A DNA stretch of 64,000 nt from Arthrobacter sp. ISL-95 (GTDB lineage: Bacteria > Actinomycetota > Actinomycetes > Actinomycetales > Micrococcaceae). The DNA is taken from contig NZ_JAGGPR010000011.1 of NCBI RefSeq assembly GCF_018613695.1, positions 62,001-126,000 on the forward strand, written 5' to 3'. Below the pieces are notes generated by a model. That model was not told where the DNA came from. It searched no databases and saw only the letters and a program-made list of their open reading frames with translations. Position 1 is the stretch's first letter. The number at the start of each line of letters is the position of its first letter. Positions 10,298 through 19,971 of the stretch are shown one piece after another. The position numbers and the translations under genes were made by a program.

Positions 10298-11228
10298 TGG
10301 TCTGGACTCTCCTCTGGCTGGTAAGTGGAAGTCCCATCGTAATCACTTCTCCGAAGACTTCGTCAGGATCGAGCCGGCGGAGTTCTTCGGCGAGGCAGTC
10401 CTTGAGGCTTCTACGGGGGAGGGTGATGCGCTGGGCGGGCTGCCCGGGTTGGGTCAGTTCTGCTACGGACAAGCCTGGGCGGAAGAGCTGAACGTCGCCG
10501 CTGGCACGGGTCAGCCGCACCCGGCGGATGCCGGTGCCGGCCGGGTCTGCCACAATCGTGACAGGCGCCTCCAGTGCCAAGCTGAGCCAGGCGGCCAGCA
10601 GCAGGGTGCTGGGGGAGTCGGAAGCTCCTTCAACGGCAACGGCGGAGACAGGGTCGCTGTCAACCTGGTCAAAGACCGCGGCTAGTTGCATGCGCCAGTT
10701 GGTCAGGCGGGTCCAGGCGAGGTCGGTATCGCCGGCCTTGTACGTGGCGCGAATATTCTCCAACGCCAGACGGGGGTCAGGTTCGTTGGCCGAATCGGTG
10801 ATCCGGCGGTGCGCGATCCTGCCGATGGAGGTTTCACAGGCGCTTTCCGGGGCGCCGTGCGGCCACCAGGCCACAATCGGTGCATCAGGGAGCAGCAGGG
10901 CCGCGACCAAAGATTCGCTCTCGTGGGCCATGTGCCCGTGCCCGCGCAGCACGATCACTTCGGAGGCGCCGGCGTCCCCGCCCACCCGGATTTGCGCGTC
11001 GAGGCGGTCCGGTCCTTCCACGCCTGCGTCGGCCAGGACAATGATCCGGCAGGGGTGTTCCCGGCTGGCTTCATTGGCTGCCTCGATGGCATCTTCTTCC
11101 TGCCCGGACTTCGTCACCACCACCAACGTCAACACACGGCCCAAAGCGATCACACCGCCTTGCTCGCGCAGCGACATAATCTTCTTGGAGATCTTGGAAG
11201 TAGTGGTATCGGGAAGATCTACAATCAT
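10287..11228 (-). CDS. opcA: Glucose-6-phosphate dehydrogenase assembly protein OpcA
   Basis: OpcA is an assembly or activating partner of glucose-6-phosphate dehydrogenase in cyanobacteria and actinobacteria. The 313-residue protein starts MIVDLPDTTTSKISKKI and contains the conserved PDAPIVAWWPHGAP and DLAWTRLTNWRMQLA segments. No catalytic motif is expected. It is translationally coupled on both sides: 4-bp overlap with zwf upstream and 11-bp overlap with pgl downstream, matching its role beside Zwf. Confidence 0.94.
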   Translation of the reverse strand: MIVDLPDTTTSKISKKIMSLREQGGVIALGRVLTLVVVTKSGQEEDAIEAANEASREHPCRIIVLADAGVEGPDRLDAQIRVGGDAGASEVIVLRGHGHMAHESESLVAALLLPDAPIVAWWPHGAPESACETSIGRIAHRRITDSANEPDPRLALENIRATYKAGDTDLAWTRLTNWRMQLAAVFDQVDSDPVSAVAVEGASDSPSTLLLAAWLSLALEAPVTIVADPAGTGIRRVRLTRASGDVQLFRPGLSVAELTQPGQPAQRITLPRRSLKDCLAEELRRLDPDEVFGEVITMGLPLTSQRRVQTSAR

Positions 11229-12769
11229 GGCCTTCTCCAGGTTCGTCCGTCACGGGCCAGCAGAGCATCAGCCGAAGCCGGCCCCCAACTACCGGGTGCG
11301 TAAGGTTGCGGTTGTTCATCGAGCCCGGCCCAGTATTCCTCGAACGGGTCAAGGATCTTCCAGGACAGCTCCACTTCCTGGTGGCGCGGGAAAAGAGGCG
11401 GCTCGCCCAAGAGCACATCCAGGATCAACCGCTCGTAGGCTTCGGGACTGGACTCCGTGAAGGAGTGACCGTAGCCGAAGTCCATGGTCACATCACGGAC
11501 TTCCATCTGCGTGCCCGGAACCTTGGACCCGAAACGGATCGTGGCGCCCTCATCGGGCTGGACACGGATCACCACAGCGTTCTGACCGAAGTCGTCCTCA
11601 CCATGGTCACGGAACAACAGGTTGGGCGCGCGTTTGAACACCACGGCGATTTCGGTGACACGGCGGCCCAGGCGCTTGCCGGCACGCAGATAGAACGGAA
11701 CCCCGTTCCAGCGGCGGGTGTTGATATCCACACGGATCGCAGCGAACGTCTCGGTCTTCGAATCAGCGGGAATGCCGTCCTCGTCCAGATACCCGAGGAC
11801 TTCCTCACCGCCCTGCCACCCGCCGGTGAACTGACCACGCGCCGAGTGGGTGGACAGGTCATCGGGCAGCTTCACCGCCGCGAGGACCTTTTCCTTCTCC
11901 GCCCGCAAATCATCGGCGTTGAACGAGATCGGTTCCTCCATGGCGGTCAACGCCAGCAGCTGCAGCAGGTGGTTCTGAATCACGTCGCGGGCTGCGCCCA
12001 CGCCGTCGTAATAGCCTGCACGGCCGCCGGTGCCGATGTCCTCGGCCATGGTGATCTGTACATGGTCCACGTAGTTTGCGTTCCAAAGCGGTTCGAACAG
12101 CTGGTTCGCGAAGCGCAGCGCCAGGATGTTCTGCACCGTCTCCTTGCCCAGATAGTGATCAATCCGGAACACCGCATCAGCCGGGAACACCGATTCGACG
12201 ATGTCGTTCAACTGGCGGGCGGACTCCAGGTCATGCCCGAACGGCTTCTCGATCACCACACGCCGCCACTGACCCGGCTTCGCCTGTGCCAAGCCGTGCT
12301 TGGAGAGTTGCCGGCAAACCTGCTCGAAGGCCTTGGGCGGGATCGACAAGTAGAATCCATGATTCCCGCGGGTACCGCGGGTTTCGTCCAGCTCATCGAG
12401 GACGTCACCCAGACGCTCGAAAGCGTCGTCGTCGTCGAACTCGCCCTGAACAAAGCGGATACCGGAAGCCAATTGCTCCCACACCGCTTCATCGAACTTC
12501 GTCCGAGCGTGAGCCTTGACGTTTTCCTTGACCTCGGCGGCGAACTCGGCGTTGTCCCACTCACGACGACCGAAACCCACCAGTGCAAAGCTGGGCGGGA
12601 GCAGGCCGCGGTTGGCGAGGTCATAGACCGCCGGCATGAGCTTCTTGCGGGCGAGGTCACCGGTGACTCCGAAGAACACCAACGACGACGGCCCGGCAAT
12701 GCGGTTCAGGCGCCGGTCCCGCGGATCCCGCAAAGGATTCCGGACAGTGCCGTTCCTAGATTCTGGCAT
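11225..12769 (-). CDS. zwf: Glucose-6-phosphate 1-dehydrogenase
   Basis: First enzyme of the oxidative pentose phosphate pathway, oxidising glucose-6-phosphate with NADP+. The coenzyme-binding motif is FGVTGDLARKKL; the substrate and catalytic motif is RIDHYLGKETVQN. The length of 514 residues is standard. It lies between pgi (15-bp gap) and opcA (4-bp overlap) in a six-gene minus-strand operon. An open frame of 560 codons on the opposite strand (11306-12988) is a codon-bias shadow. Confidence 0.97.
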   Translation of the reverse strand: MPESRNGTVRNPLRDPRDRRLNRIAGPSSLVFFGVTGDLARKKLMPAVYDLANRGLLPPSFALVGFGRREWDNAEFAAEVKENVKAHARTKFDEAVWEQLASGIRFVQGEFDDDDAFERLGDVLDELDETRGTRGNHGFYLSIPPKAFEQVCRQLSKHGLAQAKPGQWRRVVIEKPFGHDLESARQLNDIVESVFPADAVFRIDHYLGKETVQNILALRFANQLFEPLWNANYVDHVQITMAEDIGTGGRAGYYDGVGAARDVIQNHLLQLLALTAMEEPISFNADDLRAEKEKVLAAVKLPDDLSTHSARGQFTGGWQGGEEVLGYLDEDGIPADSKTETFAAIRVDINTRRWNGVPFYLRAGKRLGRRVTEIAVVFKRAPNLLFRDHGEDDFGQNAVVIRVQPDEGATIRFGSKVPGTQMEVRDVTMDFGYGHSFTESSPEAYERLILDVLLGEPPLFPRHQEVELSWKILDPFEEYWAGLDEQPQPYAPGSWGPASADALLARDGRTWRRP

Positions 12770-12784
12770 GTTTGGTTCTGTGCC

Positions 12785-14416
12785 TTAGCTTTCGAGTGCG
12801 CTGGCTTGGTTAGCCAAAGCAGAGACGAGTTCCTGAAGTTGGGCTACGCCCGCCGCGCGATCGGTGAGGTGCAGGCGCAATACCGGACGGCCATGGCCTT
12901 CCAGTACCTGGGCATCGCCGGAGGCCTGCGCCGCAATGAGCTGGCCGAACGTGAAAGGCCGCTCGGGAATTTCCAGATCGGTATCTGATGCTGCCGTGAC
13001 CTGCAGGAACACTCCGATCGCGGGTCCGCCCTTGTGGAACTGGCCGGTGGAGTGCAGGAACCTGGGACCCCAACCGAACGTCACCGGACGCCCGGACACG
13101 GCTGCGAGTTCATCGCGGATGCCTTCAAGGGGTGCGTGCGAAATACGGTCCAGGTAGGCCTGAACGCTCAAGTAACCATCCGTGCCGAGCTGACCAAGTA
13201 GCGCCTGCACGGCTTCACTTGCCGTCGAGGCATTACCGAGCCATTCTCCGCCACGTACTTCCACAGCACCATCGGTGAATGCTGCCGGTGTGGGCTCGGG
13301 GCGGGCATCCAGCAGACCGCGCGCAGCAACCTTGGCGGCCTCGACGTCGGGCTGGTCGAACGGGTTGATACCCAGCAGACGACCTGCCACCGCGGTGGCG
13401 AACTCCCACAAGAACATCTGCGAAGGTAGTCCACCGGCGATGGCGACCTCGTTCTCACGAAGCTCGACGTCATCATCGGCACCAACCAGACGCACCACCA
13501 GGACGTCCCCGGCACCGCCCAGGGCCTCCGGGGAATGCGGGCCCGCGACGACCGGCAGAACACCTGTGCCCAGCTTGCCGGTGGATTCCGCAATCAGCTG
13601 TTCGGCCCAGTCAGCGAAACCGACAATGCCCGAGCCGTCCTCGGCGATGACGATCTTATTGCGCAGCGGGCTGGTGCCGCCCAAAGCAATACCCAGCGCC
13701 AAGCCAATGTTGTCAACGGAGTCCTCGTTGAGGATCTCGGCCGCTTCCTCTGCCTCGTCCAAGAACGCCTGGATGTCCACGCCGGCCAGGCCAGACGGGA
13801 CCAAGCCGAACGCCGTGAGTGCCGAGAAACGGCCACCCACATTGGGATCGGCGTTGAACACTGCACGATAACCGGCTTCACGGGATGCCTTGTCCAGCGG
13901 CGAACCCGGATCCGTAACAATGACGATCCGGCTCTTGGCGTCGATGCCGGCGTCGTTGAACGCCTTTTCGAACACGCGTCGCTGGGAGTCGGTTTCAACG
14001 GTGGAGCCGGACTTGGAGGAAACGACGATCGCCGTCTCCGCCAAGCGGTCAACCAAAGCAGCACTGACCTGTTCAGGGTCAGTGCTGTCCAACACGGTCA
14101 GCTCGACGCCGGCAGTACCGGCGATGACCTCGGGAGCCAAAGAGGACCCGCCCATGCCACACAGGACAATACGGGTAACTCCTTCAGCGCGAAGGGCATC
14201 ACGAAGTTCCACAATGCCCTCAACCAAAGGCTGGGACACGGTGGCGGCTTCTACCCAGCCGAGGCGGATCGCGGACTCGGACTCAGCCTCAGGACCCCAC
14301 AGGGCGTGGTCCTTCGCGAAAATCCGGGTTGCGATCTTGTCCTCAACCAAGCTGTCAATGTGCTGGGCGATGGCCTCTTGGGCGGCACCGCTGGCGTCGT
14401 AGCTGATTGTGCTCAT
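12785..14416 (-). CDS. pgi: Glucose-6-phosphate isomerase
   Basis: Interconverts glucose-6-phosphate and fructose-6-phosphate, linking glycolysis to the pentose phosphate genes around it. It belongs to the divergent actinobacterial branch (543 residues) in which SIS-type sugar-phosphate motifs are visible: VLCGMGGSSLAPE, VVSSKSGSTVETD and NVGGRFSALTAFG. It starts 5 bp after the tal stop and ends 15 bp before zwf. Some bacteria fuse this isomerase to transaldolase; here they are adjacent but separate. Confidence 0.95.
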   Translation of the reverse strand: MSTISYDASGAAQEAIAQHIDSLVEDKIATRIFAKDHALWGPEAESESAIRLGWVEAATVSQPLVEGIVELRDALRAEGVTRIVLCGMGGSSLAPEVIAGTAGVELTVLDSTDPEQVSAALVDRLAETAIVVSSKSGSTVETDSQRRVFEKAFNDAGIDAKSRIVIVTDPGSPLDKASREAGYRAVFNADPNVGGRFSALTAFGLVPSGLAGVDIQAFLDEAEEAAEILNEDSVDNIGLALGIALGGTSPLRNKIVIAEDGSGIVGFADWAEQLIAESTGKLGTGVLPVVAGPHSPEALGGAGDVLVVRLVGADDDVELRENEVAIAGGLPSQMFLWEFATAVAGRLLGINPFDQPDVEAAKVAARGLLDARPEPTPAAFTDGAVEVRGGEWLGNASTASEAVQALLGQLGTDGYLSVQAYLDRISHAPLEGIRDELAAVSGRPVTFGWGPRFLHSTGQFHKGGPAIGVFLQVTAASDTDLEIPERPFTFGQLIAAQASGDAQVLEGHGRPVLRLHLTDRAAGVAQLQELVSALANQASALES

Positions 14417-14421
14417 GTTTG

Positions 14422-15540
14422 TTAGGAGGCCTTCCGTGCGGTGGCGAGTGCGCCTTCGATGTCGGCGAGGAGTTCCTTCCAGGAGCCTACGAACTTCTCG
14501 AGGCCTTCGGTCTCAAGAACGGTGACGACGTCGTTGTAAGAGACGCCGAGGGCCTCAAGGGCGTTGAGGGTCTCGTTCGCTTCGTCGTAGGTACCGGTAA
14601 TGGTGTCACCGGTGACTACGCCGTGGTCGAAAGCGGCGTCGAGCGTCTTTTCCGGCATGGTGTTAACCACGCCGGCTGCCACGAGTCCGGTCACGTAAAG
14701 GGTGTCCGGGTAAGCCGGGTCCTTCACGCCGGTGGAGGCCCACAGGGGGCGCTGGGGGAGGGCGCCGGCTTCGGCCAGCACTGCCCAGCGCTCGGTGGAG
14801 AAGAGCTCTTCGTAGACCTGGTAGGCCAGGCGTGCATTGGCTACGCCGGCTTTGCCCTTGAGTGCCTTGGCCTCATCGGTGCCGATGGCGTCAAGGCGCT
14901 TGTCGATCTCGGAATCAACGCGGGAGACGAAGAACGATGCCACGGAGTGAATCTTGGAGAGGTCATGGCCGTTGTCCTTGGCCTGCTCAAGGCCGGACTG
15001 GAACGCGTTGATGACTGCGCGGTAGCGCTCCAGGGAGAAAATCAGGGTCACGTTGACGCTGATGCCCTCGGCCAGGGTGGCCGTGATGGCTTCGAGGCCT
15101 TCCAAGGTTGCCGGGATCTTGATGTGGACGTTGTCCTTGTTGACCTTCGCGTAGAGGTGCTTGGCCTCCGCGATGGTACCTGCGGTGTCCCAGGCAAGGC
15201 GGGGATCCACCTCGATGGAGACACGGCCATCCACGCCGTTGGTTGCGGCGGCGATCGGCGCGAAGAGATCGCAGGCATCGGCGACGTCCGTGGTGGTGAT
15301 TTCGAAGATGGTCTCTTCGACGCTGGCGCCGGCTGCGGCCTTGGCCGCGATGGTGGCGTCATAGTCCGTACCGGCCGTGATGGCGGCGTGGAAGATCGAC
15401 GGGTTGGTGGTCACACCAACGACGTTCTTTTCGTCGATGAGCTTCTGCAGGGTGCCGGTATCAAGGCGGGTGCGGGAGAGGTCATCGAGCCAGATGGAAA
15501 CGCCGGCGTCAGAGAGCTGCTGTGTGGGAGTGCTGGACAT
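14422..15540 (-). CDS. tal: Transaldolase
   Basis: Transfers a dihydroxyacetone unit from sedoheptulose-7-phosphate in the non-oxidative pentose phosphate pathway. The Schiff-base lysine is in [25 protein letters not shown] is the N-terminal family signature and [13 protein letters not shown] follows. The length of 372 residues fits the actinobacterial class. The gene lies 33 bp after tkt and 5 bp before pgi. A 383-codon frame on the opposite strand is a shadow. Confidence 0.96.
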   Translation of the reverse strand: MSSTPTQQLSDAGVSIWLDDLSRTRLDTGTLQKLIDEKNVVGVTTNPSIFHAAITAGTDYDATIAAKAAAGASVEETIFEITTTDVADACDLFAPIAAATNGVDGRVSIEVDPRLAWDTAGTIAEAKHLYAKVNKDNVHIKIPATLEGLEAITATLAEGISVNVTLIFSLERYRAVINAFQSGLEQAKDNGHDLSKIHSVASFFVSRVDSEIDKRLDAIGTDEAKALKGKAGVANARLAYQVYEELFSTERWAVLAEAGALPQRPLWASTGVKDPAYPDTLYVTGLVAAGVVNTMPEKTLDAAFDHGVVTGDTITGTYDEANETLNALEALGVSYNDVVTVLETEGLEKFVGSWKELLADIEGALATARKAS

Positions 15541-15573
15541 GTGTTTTTTCTCCTGTGAGAGGGAAACAGACTG

Positions 15574-17700
15574 TTATGCGTTCGAGTCTGCGAGGGAGTC
15601 TTTGGCTGCGGCCGCGACGGCTTCGGCGGTGATGCCGAATTCGTTGAAGAGCCGCTTGTAGTCTGCCGAGGCGCCGAAGTGTTCCAGGGAGATGGAACGG
15701 CCGGCGTCGCCGACGAATTCGCGCCAGCCCAGTGCCAGGCCTGCTTCAACCGAGACACGGGCCTTCACAGAGGCGGGGAGCACCGACTCGCGGTAAGCCT
15801 CGTCCTGCTTGTTGAACCACTCAACACACGGCATGGACACAACACGGGCGGCGATGCCTTCAGCCTGGAGTGCTTCGCGGGCCTGCACGGCGAGCTGGAC
15901 TTCCGAACCGGTGCCGATGAGGATGACCTGCGCGTCAACGGTTTCGCCGCCCTTGGAGGCTTCGGCCAGCACATAGCCGCCCTTGGCAACACCTGCGGTG
16001 GAACCGAACGTGTCGCCATTTGCTTCGCCTTCGCCGCGGGCGTAGGTGGGGATGTTCTGACGGGTCAGGACAATGCCGGCCGGGTTCTCGTGATTCTCCA
16101 GCATGGCCTTCCATGCCGCGGAGACCTCGTTCGCGTCGCCGGGGCGGACAACATCCAGGCCCGGGATGGCGCGCAGTGAAGCGAGCTGCTCCACCGGCTG
16201 GTGGGTGGGACCGTCTTCGCCCAGGCCGATGGAATCATGCGTCCACACGTACAGGGACGGGACACCCATCAGCGCGCCGAGGCGGATGGCCGGGCGCTGG
16301 TAGTCGGAGAAGATCAGGAACGTACCGGAGAAAGCGCGGGTGCGTCCGTGCAGGGAAATACCGTTCACGATCGACGCGGCAGCGTGTTCACGGATACCGA
16401 AGTGCAGAACGCGTCCGTACGGGTTGCCCTTCCAAGCATCGGTTGAACGCGACGTCGGGATGAACGACGGCGAACCTTCGATGGTGGTGTTGTTGGACTC
16501 CGCGAGGTCGGCTGAACCGCCCCAGAGCTCAGGAAGAACCGGGCCGATGGCGTTCAGGACCTTGCCTGAAGCCGCACGGGTGGAAACGTCCTTGCCGGCC
16601 TCAAAAACGGGCAAGGCAGCGTCGAGGCCCACGGGCAGCTTCTTGGCTTCCACACGTTCCAACAGGGCGGCAGCGTCCGGGTTGGCGGACTGCCATGCCT
16701 CGAACGAGCTCTGCCAGGCAGACCGTGACTCTGCGCCGCGGTCCAGGACCTTGCGGACGTGTGCCAGAACTTCCTCGTCAACGTCAAAGGACTTGGCAGG
16801 ATCGAAACCGAGCACGGTCTTCAGTGCTGCGACTTCCTCGGCGCCCAAGGCGGAACCGTGGATTTTGCCGGTGTTCTGCTTCTTCGGTGCCGGGTAGCCG
16901 ATGATGGTGCGCAGCGAGATGATGGACGGCTTGTTCGTCTCAGCCTTGGCAGCGAGCAGTGCCGAGTAAAGCTCCTGGACGTCTTCGACGTAGTCGCCGG
17001 TCTTGGTCCAGTCCACGCGCTGGGTGTGCCAGCCGTATGCTTCGTAGCGCTTGAGGACATCTTCGGTGAACGCGATGTCGGTGTCGTCTTCAATGGAAAT
17101 GTGGTTCTCGTCGTAGATCACTACGAGGTTGCCCAGTTCCTGGTGGCCTGCGAGCGACGACGCCTCGGAGGTGACGCCTTCCTGGAGGTCGCCGTCGGAA
17201 GCGATCACCCAGATGGTGTGGTCGAACGGCGACTCGCCAGCGGGAGCATCGGCGTCGAACAGACCGCGTTGGCGACGCTGCGAGTACGCGAAACCGACAG
17301 CCGAGGCAAGGCCCTGGCCCAGCGGGCCGGTGGTGATTTCCACACCGGCGGTGTGCTTGTATTCGGGGTGGCCCGGGGTCAATGAACCCCAGGTACGCAG
17401 CGCCTCGAGGTCCTTCAGTTCCAGGCCATAACCTGAGAGGAACAACTGGATGTAAAGGGTCAGCGACGTGTGACCGGGGGACAGGACAAAGCGGTCGCGG
17501 CCGATCCAGTCCGGGTTCTTGGGGTCATGGCGCATCAGCTTCTGGAACAGCAGGTACGCTGCCGGAGCCAAGCTCATCGCCGTACCAGGGTGGCCATTGC
17601 CGACCTTCTCCACGGCGTCAGCGGCCAACACGCGAACGGTGTCAACTGCCTTCTTGTCCAGATCGGTCCATGACAGTTCTTGCTCTTCCAAATGTGGCAC
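15574..17700 (-). CDS. tkt: Transketolase
   Basis: Thiamine-diphosphate enzyme moving two-carbon units between sugar phosphates. The N-terminal [13 protein letters not shown] and the thiamine-binding [15 protein letters not shown] are intact, as are the pyrimidine-domain motifs [11 protein letters not shown] and [16 protein letters not shown]. The GTG at 17700 ([11 protein letters not shown], 708 residues) is preferred, with GAGAGGGG upstream on the coding strand. An in-frame start at 17760 would add 20 residues unlike the family. It is the first gene of the tkt-tal-pgi-zwf-opcA-pgl operon, so the promoter should lie in 17701-17900. Confidence 0.95.
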   Translation of the reverse strand: MPHLEEQELSWTDLDKKAVDTVRVLAADAVEKVGNGHPGTAMSLAPAAYLLFQKLMRHDPKNPDWIGRDRFVLSPGHTSLTLYIQLFLSGYGLELKDLEALRTWGSLTPGHPEYKHTAGVEITTGPLGQGLASAVGFAYSQRRQRGLFDADAPAGESPFDHTIWVIASDGDLQEGVTSEASSLAGHQELGNLVVIYDENHISIEDDTDIAFTEDVLKRYEAYGWHTQRVDWTKTGDYVEDVQELYSALLAAKAETNKPSIISLRTIIGYPAPKKQNTGKIHGSALGAEEVAALKTVLGFDPAKSFDVDEEVLAHVRKVLDRGAESRSAWQSSFEAWQSANPDAAALLERVEAKKLPVGLDAALPVFEAGKDVSTRAASGKVLNAIGPVLPELWGGSADLAESNNTTIEGSPSFIPTSRSTDAWKGNPYGRVLHFGIREHAAASIVNGISLHGRTRAFSGTFLIFSDYQRPAIRLGALMGVPSLYVWTHDSIGLGEDGPTHQPVEQLASLRAIPGLDVVRPGDANEVSAAWKAMLENHENPAGIVLTRQNIPTYARGEGEANGDTFGSTAGVAKGGYVLAEASKGGETVDAQVILIGTGSEVQLAVQAREALQAEGIAARVVSMPCVEWFNKQDEAYRESVLPASVKARVSVEAGLALGWREFVGDAGRSISLEHFGASADYKRLFNEFGITAEAVAAAAKDSLADSNA

Positions 17701-18116
17701 GAAAACCGAGCCCCTCTCTGTGCTGACGGCAGGCGTACGGACACGGCACGCAGGAAGCACAGGATGGCGCCCGCTGCAATGTGTCTACCAGCCGTTCACC
17801 ATTGAAACGTTGATCTCTCATCCAGACGCACGGATATCCAAGAATGCGGTTTCCCGGATCGTCAACGTGTCCTGATCTGCTCAACAGCTTAGCCCTAAAC
17901 GTGTCATGGAACTCAGGGAATCCCACAAACTGGACAGAAATTCCCTTATATGAATCACGATGGCCCGGCGGGAGAGTGAAGATTCGGAAACATTGACGTA
18001 TTTTGCGGACATCGGCCCTCTTTCCGCCACGGTATGATATTTGGAGGCCAGCAGCGGTTCATGCGCCCGTTTTGAGGGACGGCAGCCGCTGCGAGAACCC
18101 CAGAGCATAGAACAGA
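17701..18116. promoter_or_regulatory. Divergent tkt/ctaB intergenic region
   Basis: These 416 bp separate two divergent genes and should hold both promoters. A TATGAT hexamer at 18033-18038 could be the ctaB -10 element, but no matching -35 is placed correctly. No convincing promoter was seen for tkt, and no RNA gene or credible small ORF. Confidence 0.4.
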
Positions 18117-19079
18117 GTGACTGCCGCCGTGAGCACAACTGATACGCCCCTTAACGCGTCCCCGGCCCGGGGAAGCATCGGATTGTCCCGTAAATTCAAG
18201 GCGTACCTGGCTCTGACTAAACCCCGGGTCATCGAACTGCTCCTGGTCAGCACACTGCCTACCATGATCTTTGCCCAACGCGGCTTCCCATCCATAGGGC
18301 TGATCCTGGCTACCCTCGTCGGTGGCGCATTCGCTGCCGGCAGCGCCGGTGTCTTCAACTGCTACATCGACCGCGACATCGACAAACTGATGCACCGCAC
18401 GGAAAAGCGTCCGTTGGTGACCGGTGAAGTGACTCCGCGCGAGGCGCTGATCTTCGCCTGGATACTGGGGGCCGCTTCGATCGCAATCCTGTGGTTCGGC
18501 GCCAACCCGCTTTCTGCTTGGTTGGGCCTCGGCGCGATCGTCTTCTATGTGGTCATCTACACCATGATCCTGAAGCGTCGCACGGCTCAGAACATCGTCT
18601 GGGGTGGCGCTGCCGGATGCTTCCCGGTTCTCATCGCCTGGGCGGCCGTCACCAACACCGTCGAGTGGCCCGCCATTGTGCTCTTCATGGTGATCTTCCT
18701 CTGGACTCCTCCTCACTACTGGCCGCTGTCCATGAGGTACGGCGAGGATTACCGCAACGCCAACGTGCCCATGCTTGGCGCCATTGCCGGCGCAAAAGTG
18801 GTCTCTGTCCAGGTAGTCCTCTACGCCTGGGCCATGGTTGCCTGCTCATTGCTGATGATTCCTGTGGGCGGGGCCGGCTGGGTCTACACCATCGTCGCTG
18901 TTGCTGCCGGAGCCTGGTTCCTCTACGAAAGCCACGCCTTGTACAAGCGCGCACAGGGTGGCGACGTGTCCAACAAGGGCGCCATGAAGGTGTTCCACGG
19001 CTCCATCAGCTACCTGACGTTGCTTTTTATCGCATTGGCCGTCGACCCGTTTGTCGGCTCAGCGATCGTCGGCGCCTAA
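18117..19079 (+). CDS. ctaB: Protoheme IX farnesyltransferase (heme O synthase)
   Basis: UbiA-type prenyltransferase that converts heme B to heme O for cytochrome aa3 oxidase. The two aspartate-rich motifs appear as [15 protein letters not shown] and [12 protein letters not shown]. Nine or so hydrophobic segments span the 320 residues, so it is an integral membrane protein. The GTG at 18117 is used; a second in-frame GTG at 18129 is possible and neither has a strong ribosome binding site. Its partner ctaA lies 5.3 kb away on the other strand, separated by accessory genes. Confidence 0.95.
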   Translation: MTAAVSTTDTPLNASPARGSIGLSRKFKAYLALTKPRVIELLLVSTLPTMIFAQRGFPSIGLILATLVGGAFAAGSAGVFNCYIDRDIDKLMHRTEKRPLVTGEVTPREALIFAWILGAASIAILWFGANPLSAWLGLGAIVFYVVIYTMILKRRTAQNIVWGGAAGCFPVLIAWAAVTNTVEWPAIVLFMVIFLWTPPHYWPLSMRYGEDYRNANVPMLGAIAGAKVVSVQVVLYAWAMVACSLLMIPVGGAGWVYTIVAVAAGAWFLYESHALYKRAQGGDVSNKGAMKVFHGSISYLTLLFIALAVDPFVGSAIVGA

Positions 19080-19156
19080 GCTCCGCAGCTACTCCTCAAG
19101 CAACAACGTTCGACGCCGGTACTCGCCAGAGTGCCGGCGTCGCCGCTTTTTGCACC

Positions 19157-19207
19157 CCCAACGCTCGCTCACATCCCTCGGGCTTGAACCCAACGCTCGC
19201 TCACATC
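19157..19207 (+). repeat. Two 19-bp direct repeats at the island edge
   Basis: CCCAACGCTCGCTCACATC occurs at 19157-19175 and again, exactly, at 19189-19207 (32-bp period). The second copy covers the stop codon of the minus-strand TOPRIM gene. The element marks the left edge of the accessory DNA between ctaB and ctaA. It may be a small interspersed repeat of this genome, which one window cannot establish. Confidence 0.75.
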
Positions 19208-19749
19208 TCAAAAGATGCAACCAATCGAGCCAGCGGGGGAGGAGCCTCGCCGGAGGGTAGTGCAGAGACCATCAGGGGCGCGTACCGGATCTTGTTGCCG
19301 CTTCGTCCACCGAAGAACCTCCGCAGCTGTGCTTCCACAGGTAGGTCCCGCAGCGACGGCTGGCGCTGGAGAAGCTCAAACGATGCAAGCTCACCTTGAT
19401 TGGCGATCACGTTGAGCACCACATCAACGCCTAGGCTGCGGATGAGCTCGTCTTCAAGATCTGCAGTGCAGACCTGAAACCCGAACCCTTCCAAAGGACC
19501 GGATCCAATCCCTGCTCTTGCAAGTGCCCTGGCGACGCCAGGGGACTCCCGCGCGTCACAAAGGCCGAGCAGCCGGTGGCCGGCTCCGTTCGGGCCGAAG
19601 CGATTCAGGAAGTGGCCGATGCTGGTGGCCCCGCCCATGGGAACCACTGAGACTCCTTGTGACACGAGGTCATATCCCCAGCGGACTGCCAGTGCCTCGA
19701 CCGCCAGTCGGTCACTTGCGCCCTCTACCAAAACTGTTGTGGCCAGCAT
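19201..19749 (-). CDS. Stand-alone TOPRIM-domain protein (OLD-nuclease-like)
   Basis: A 182-residue soluble protein. The N-terminal VLVEGASDRLAVEAL carries the TOPRIM glutamate and LLGLCDARE resembles the DxD-type metal-binding strand, both as in the C-terminal nuclease domain of OLD-family proteins. The AAA/SMC-like ATPase that normally precedes the domain is absent, and no ATPase gene adjoins it. Nuclease or nucleotidyl-transfer activity on nucleic acid is possible but unproven. It is divergent from the secreted-protein gene at 19972 and shares an upstream region rich in CACCTAR motifs. Its stop codon lies within a 19-bp repeat. Confidence 0.7.
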   Translation of the reverse strand: MLATTVLVEGASDRLAVEALAVRWGYDLVSQGVSVVPMGGATSIGHFLNRFGPNGAGHRLLGLCDARESPGVARALARAGIGSGPLEGFGFQVCTADLEDELIRSLGVDVVLNVIANQGELASFELLQRQPSLRDLPVEAQLRRFFGGRSGNKIRYAPLMVSALPSGEAPPPLARLVASFEM

Positions 19750-19807
19750 AGGAACAGTATGTCGGACCCCGGCGGTGACGCCTCAGGGTCACCGTGTGAA
19801 CGCTCAC

Positions 19808-19904
19808 CACCTAGAAGTCATGTCACAGCACCTAGTTTGGGGTTTTAGGCACCTAATTCTTGCCCGAGCGCCACCTAATTAGCGACGAACGCGTCTAGGT
19901 GCTG
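19808..19904. promoter_or_regulatory. Phased CACCTAR heptamer array (putative operator)
   Basis: CACCTAG occurs at 19808 and 19829, CACCTAA at 19850 and 19872, and inverted CTAGGTG at 19895-19901. The spacings are 21, 21, 22 and 23 bp, about two helical turns each, so all copies lie on nearly the same face. Copies two and five extend to CAGCACCTAG / CTAGGTGCTG. The array lies between the divergent TOPRIM and I36-like genes. A cooperatively binding regulator is inferred. Confidence 0.6.
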
Positions 19905-19920
19905 ACCTCAAACCCTTAGC

Positions 19921-19958
19921 GTTCGTGCTGGGACAGAGCTGTCCCGCCTCGCACGAAC
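19921..19958 (+). promoter_or_regulatory. Nested hairpin in the leader of the I36-like gene
   Basis: Outer arms GTTCGTGC and GCACGAAC enclose a second hairpin, GGGACAG-AG-CTGTCCC. The structure ends 2 nt before AGGGG (19961-19965), the ribosome binding site of the ATG at 19972. It could affect translation or mRNA stability, or be a DNA-binding palindrome. Confidence 0.55.
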
Positions 19959-19971
19959 CTAGGGGATATTC

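Noticed and set aside
11306..12988. 560-codon open frame opposite zwf and pgi
   Set aside because: It is the antisense shadow of GC-rich codon usage. It has no protein-like motifs, and zwf and pgi are unmistakable on the other strand.
14407..15558. 383-codon plus-strand frame opposite tal
   Set aside because: It is a mirror frame of tal with low-complexity Gly/Val-rich translation.
19808..19904. CRISPR-like array of short repeats
   Set aside because: The repeats are only 7-10 bp, the spacers are 14-16 bp, one copy is inverted, and no cas gene is present. A phased operator fits better.
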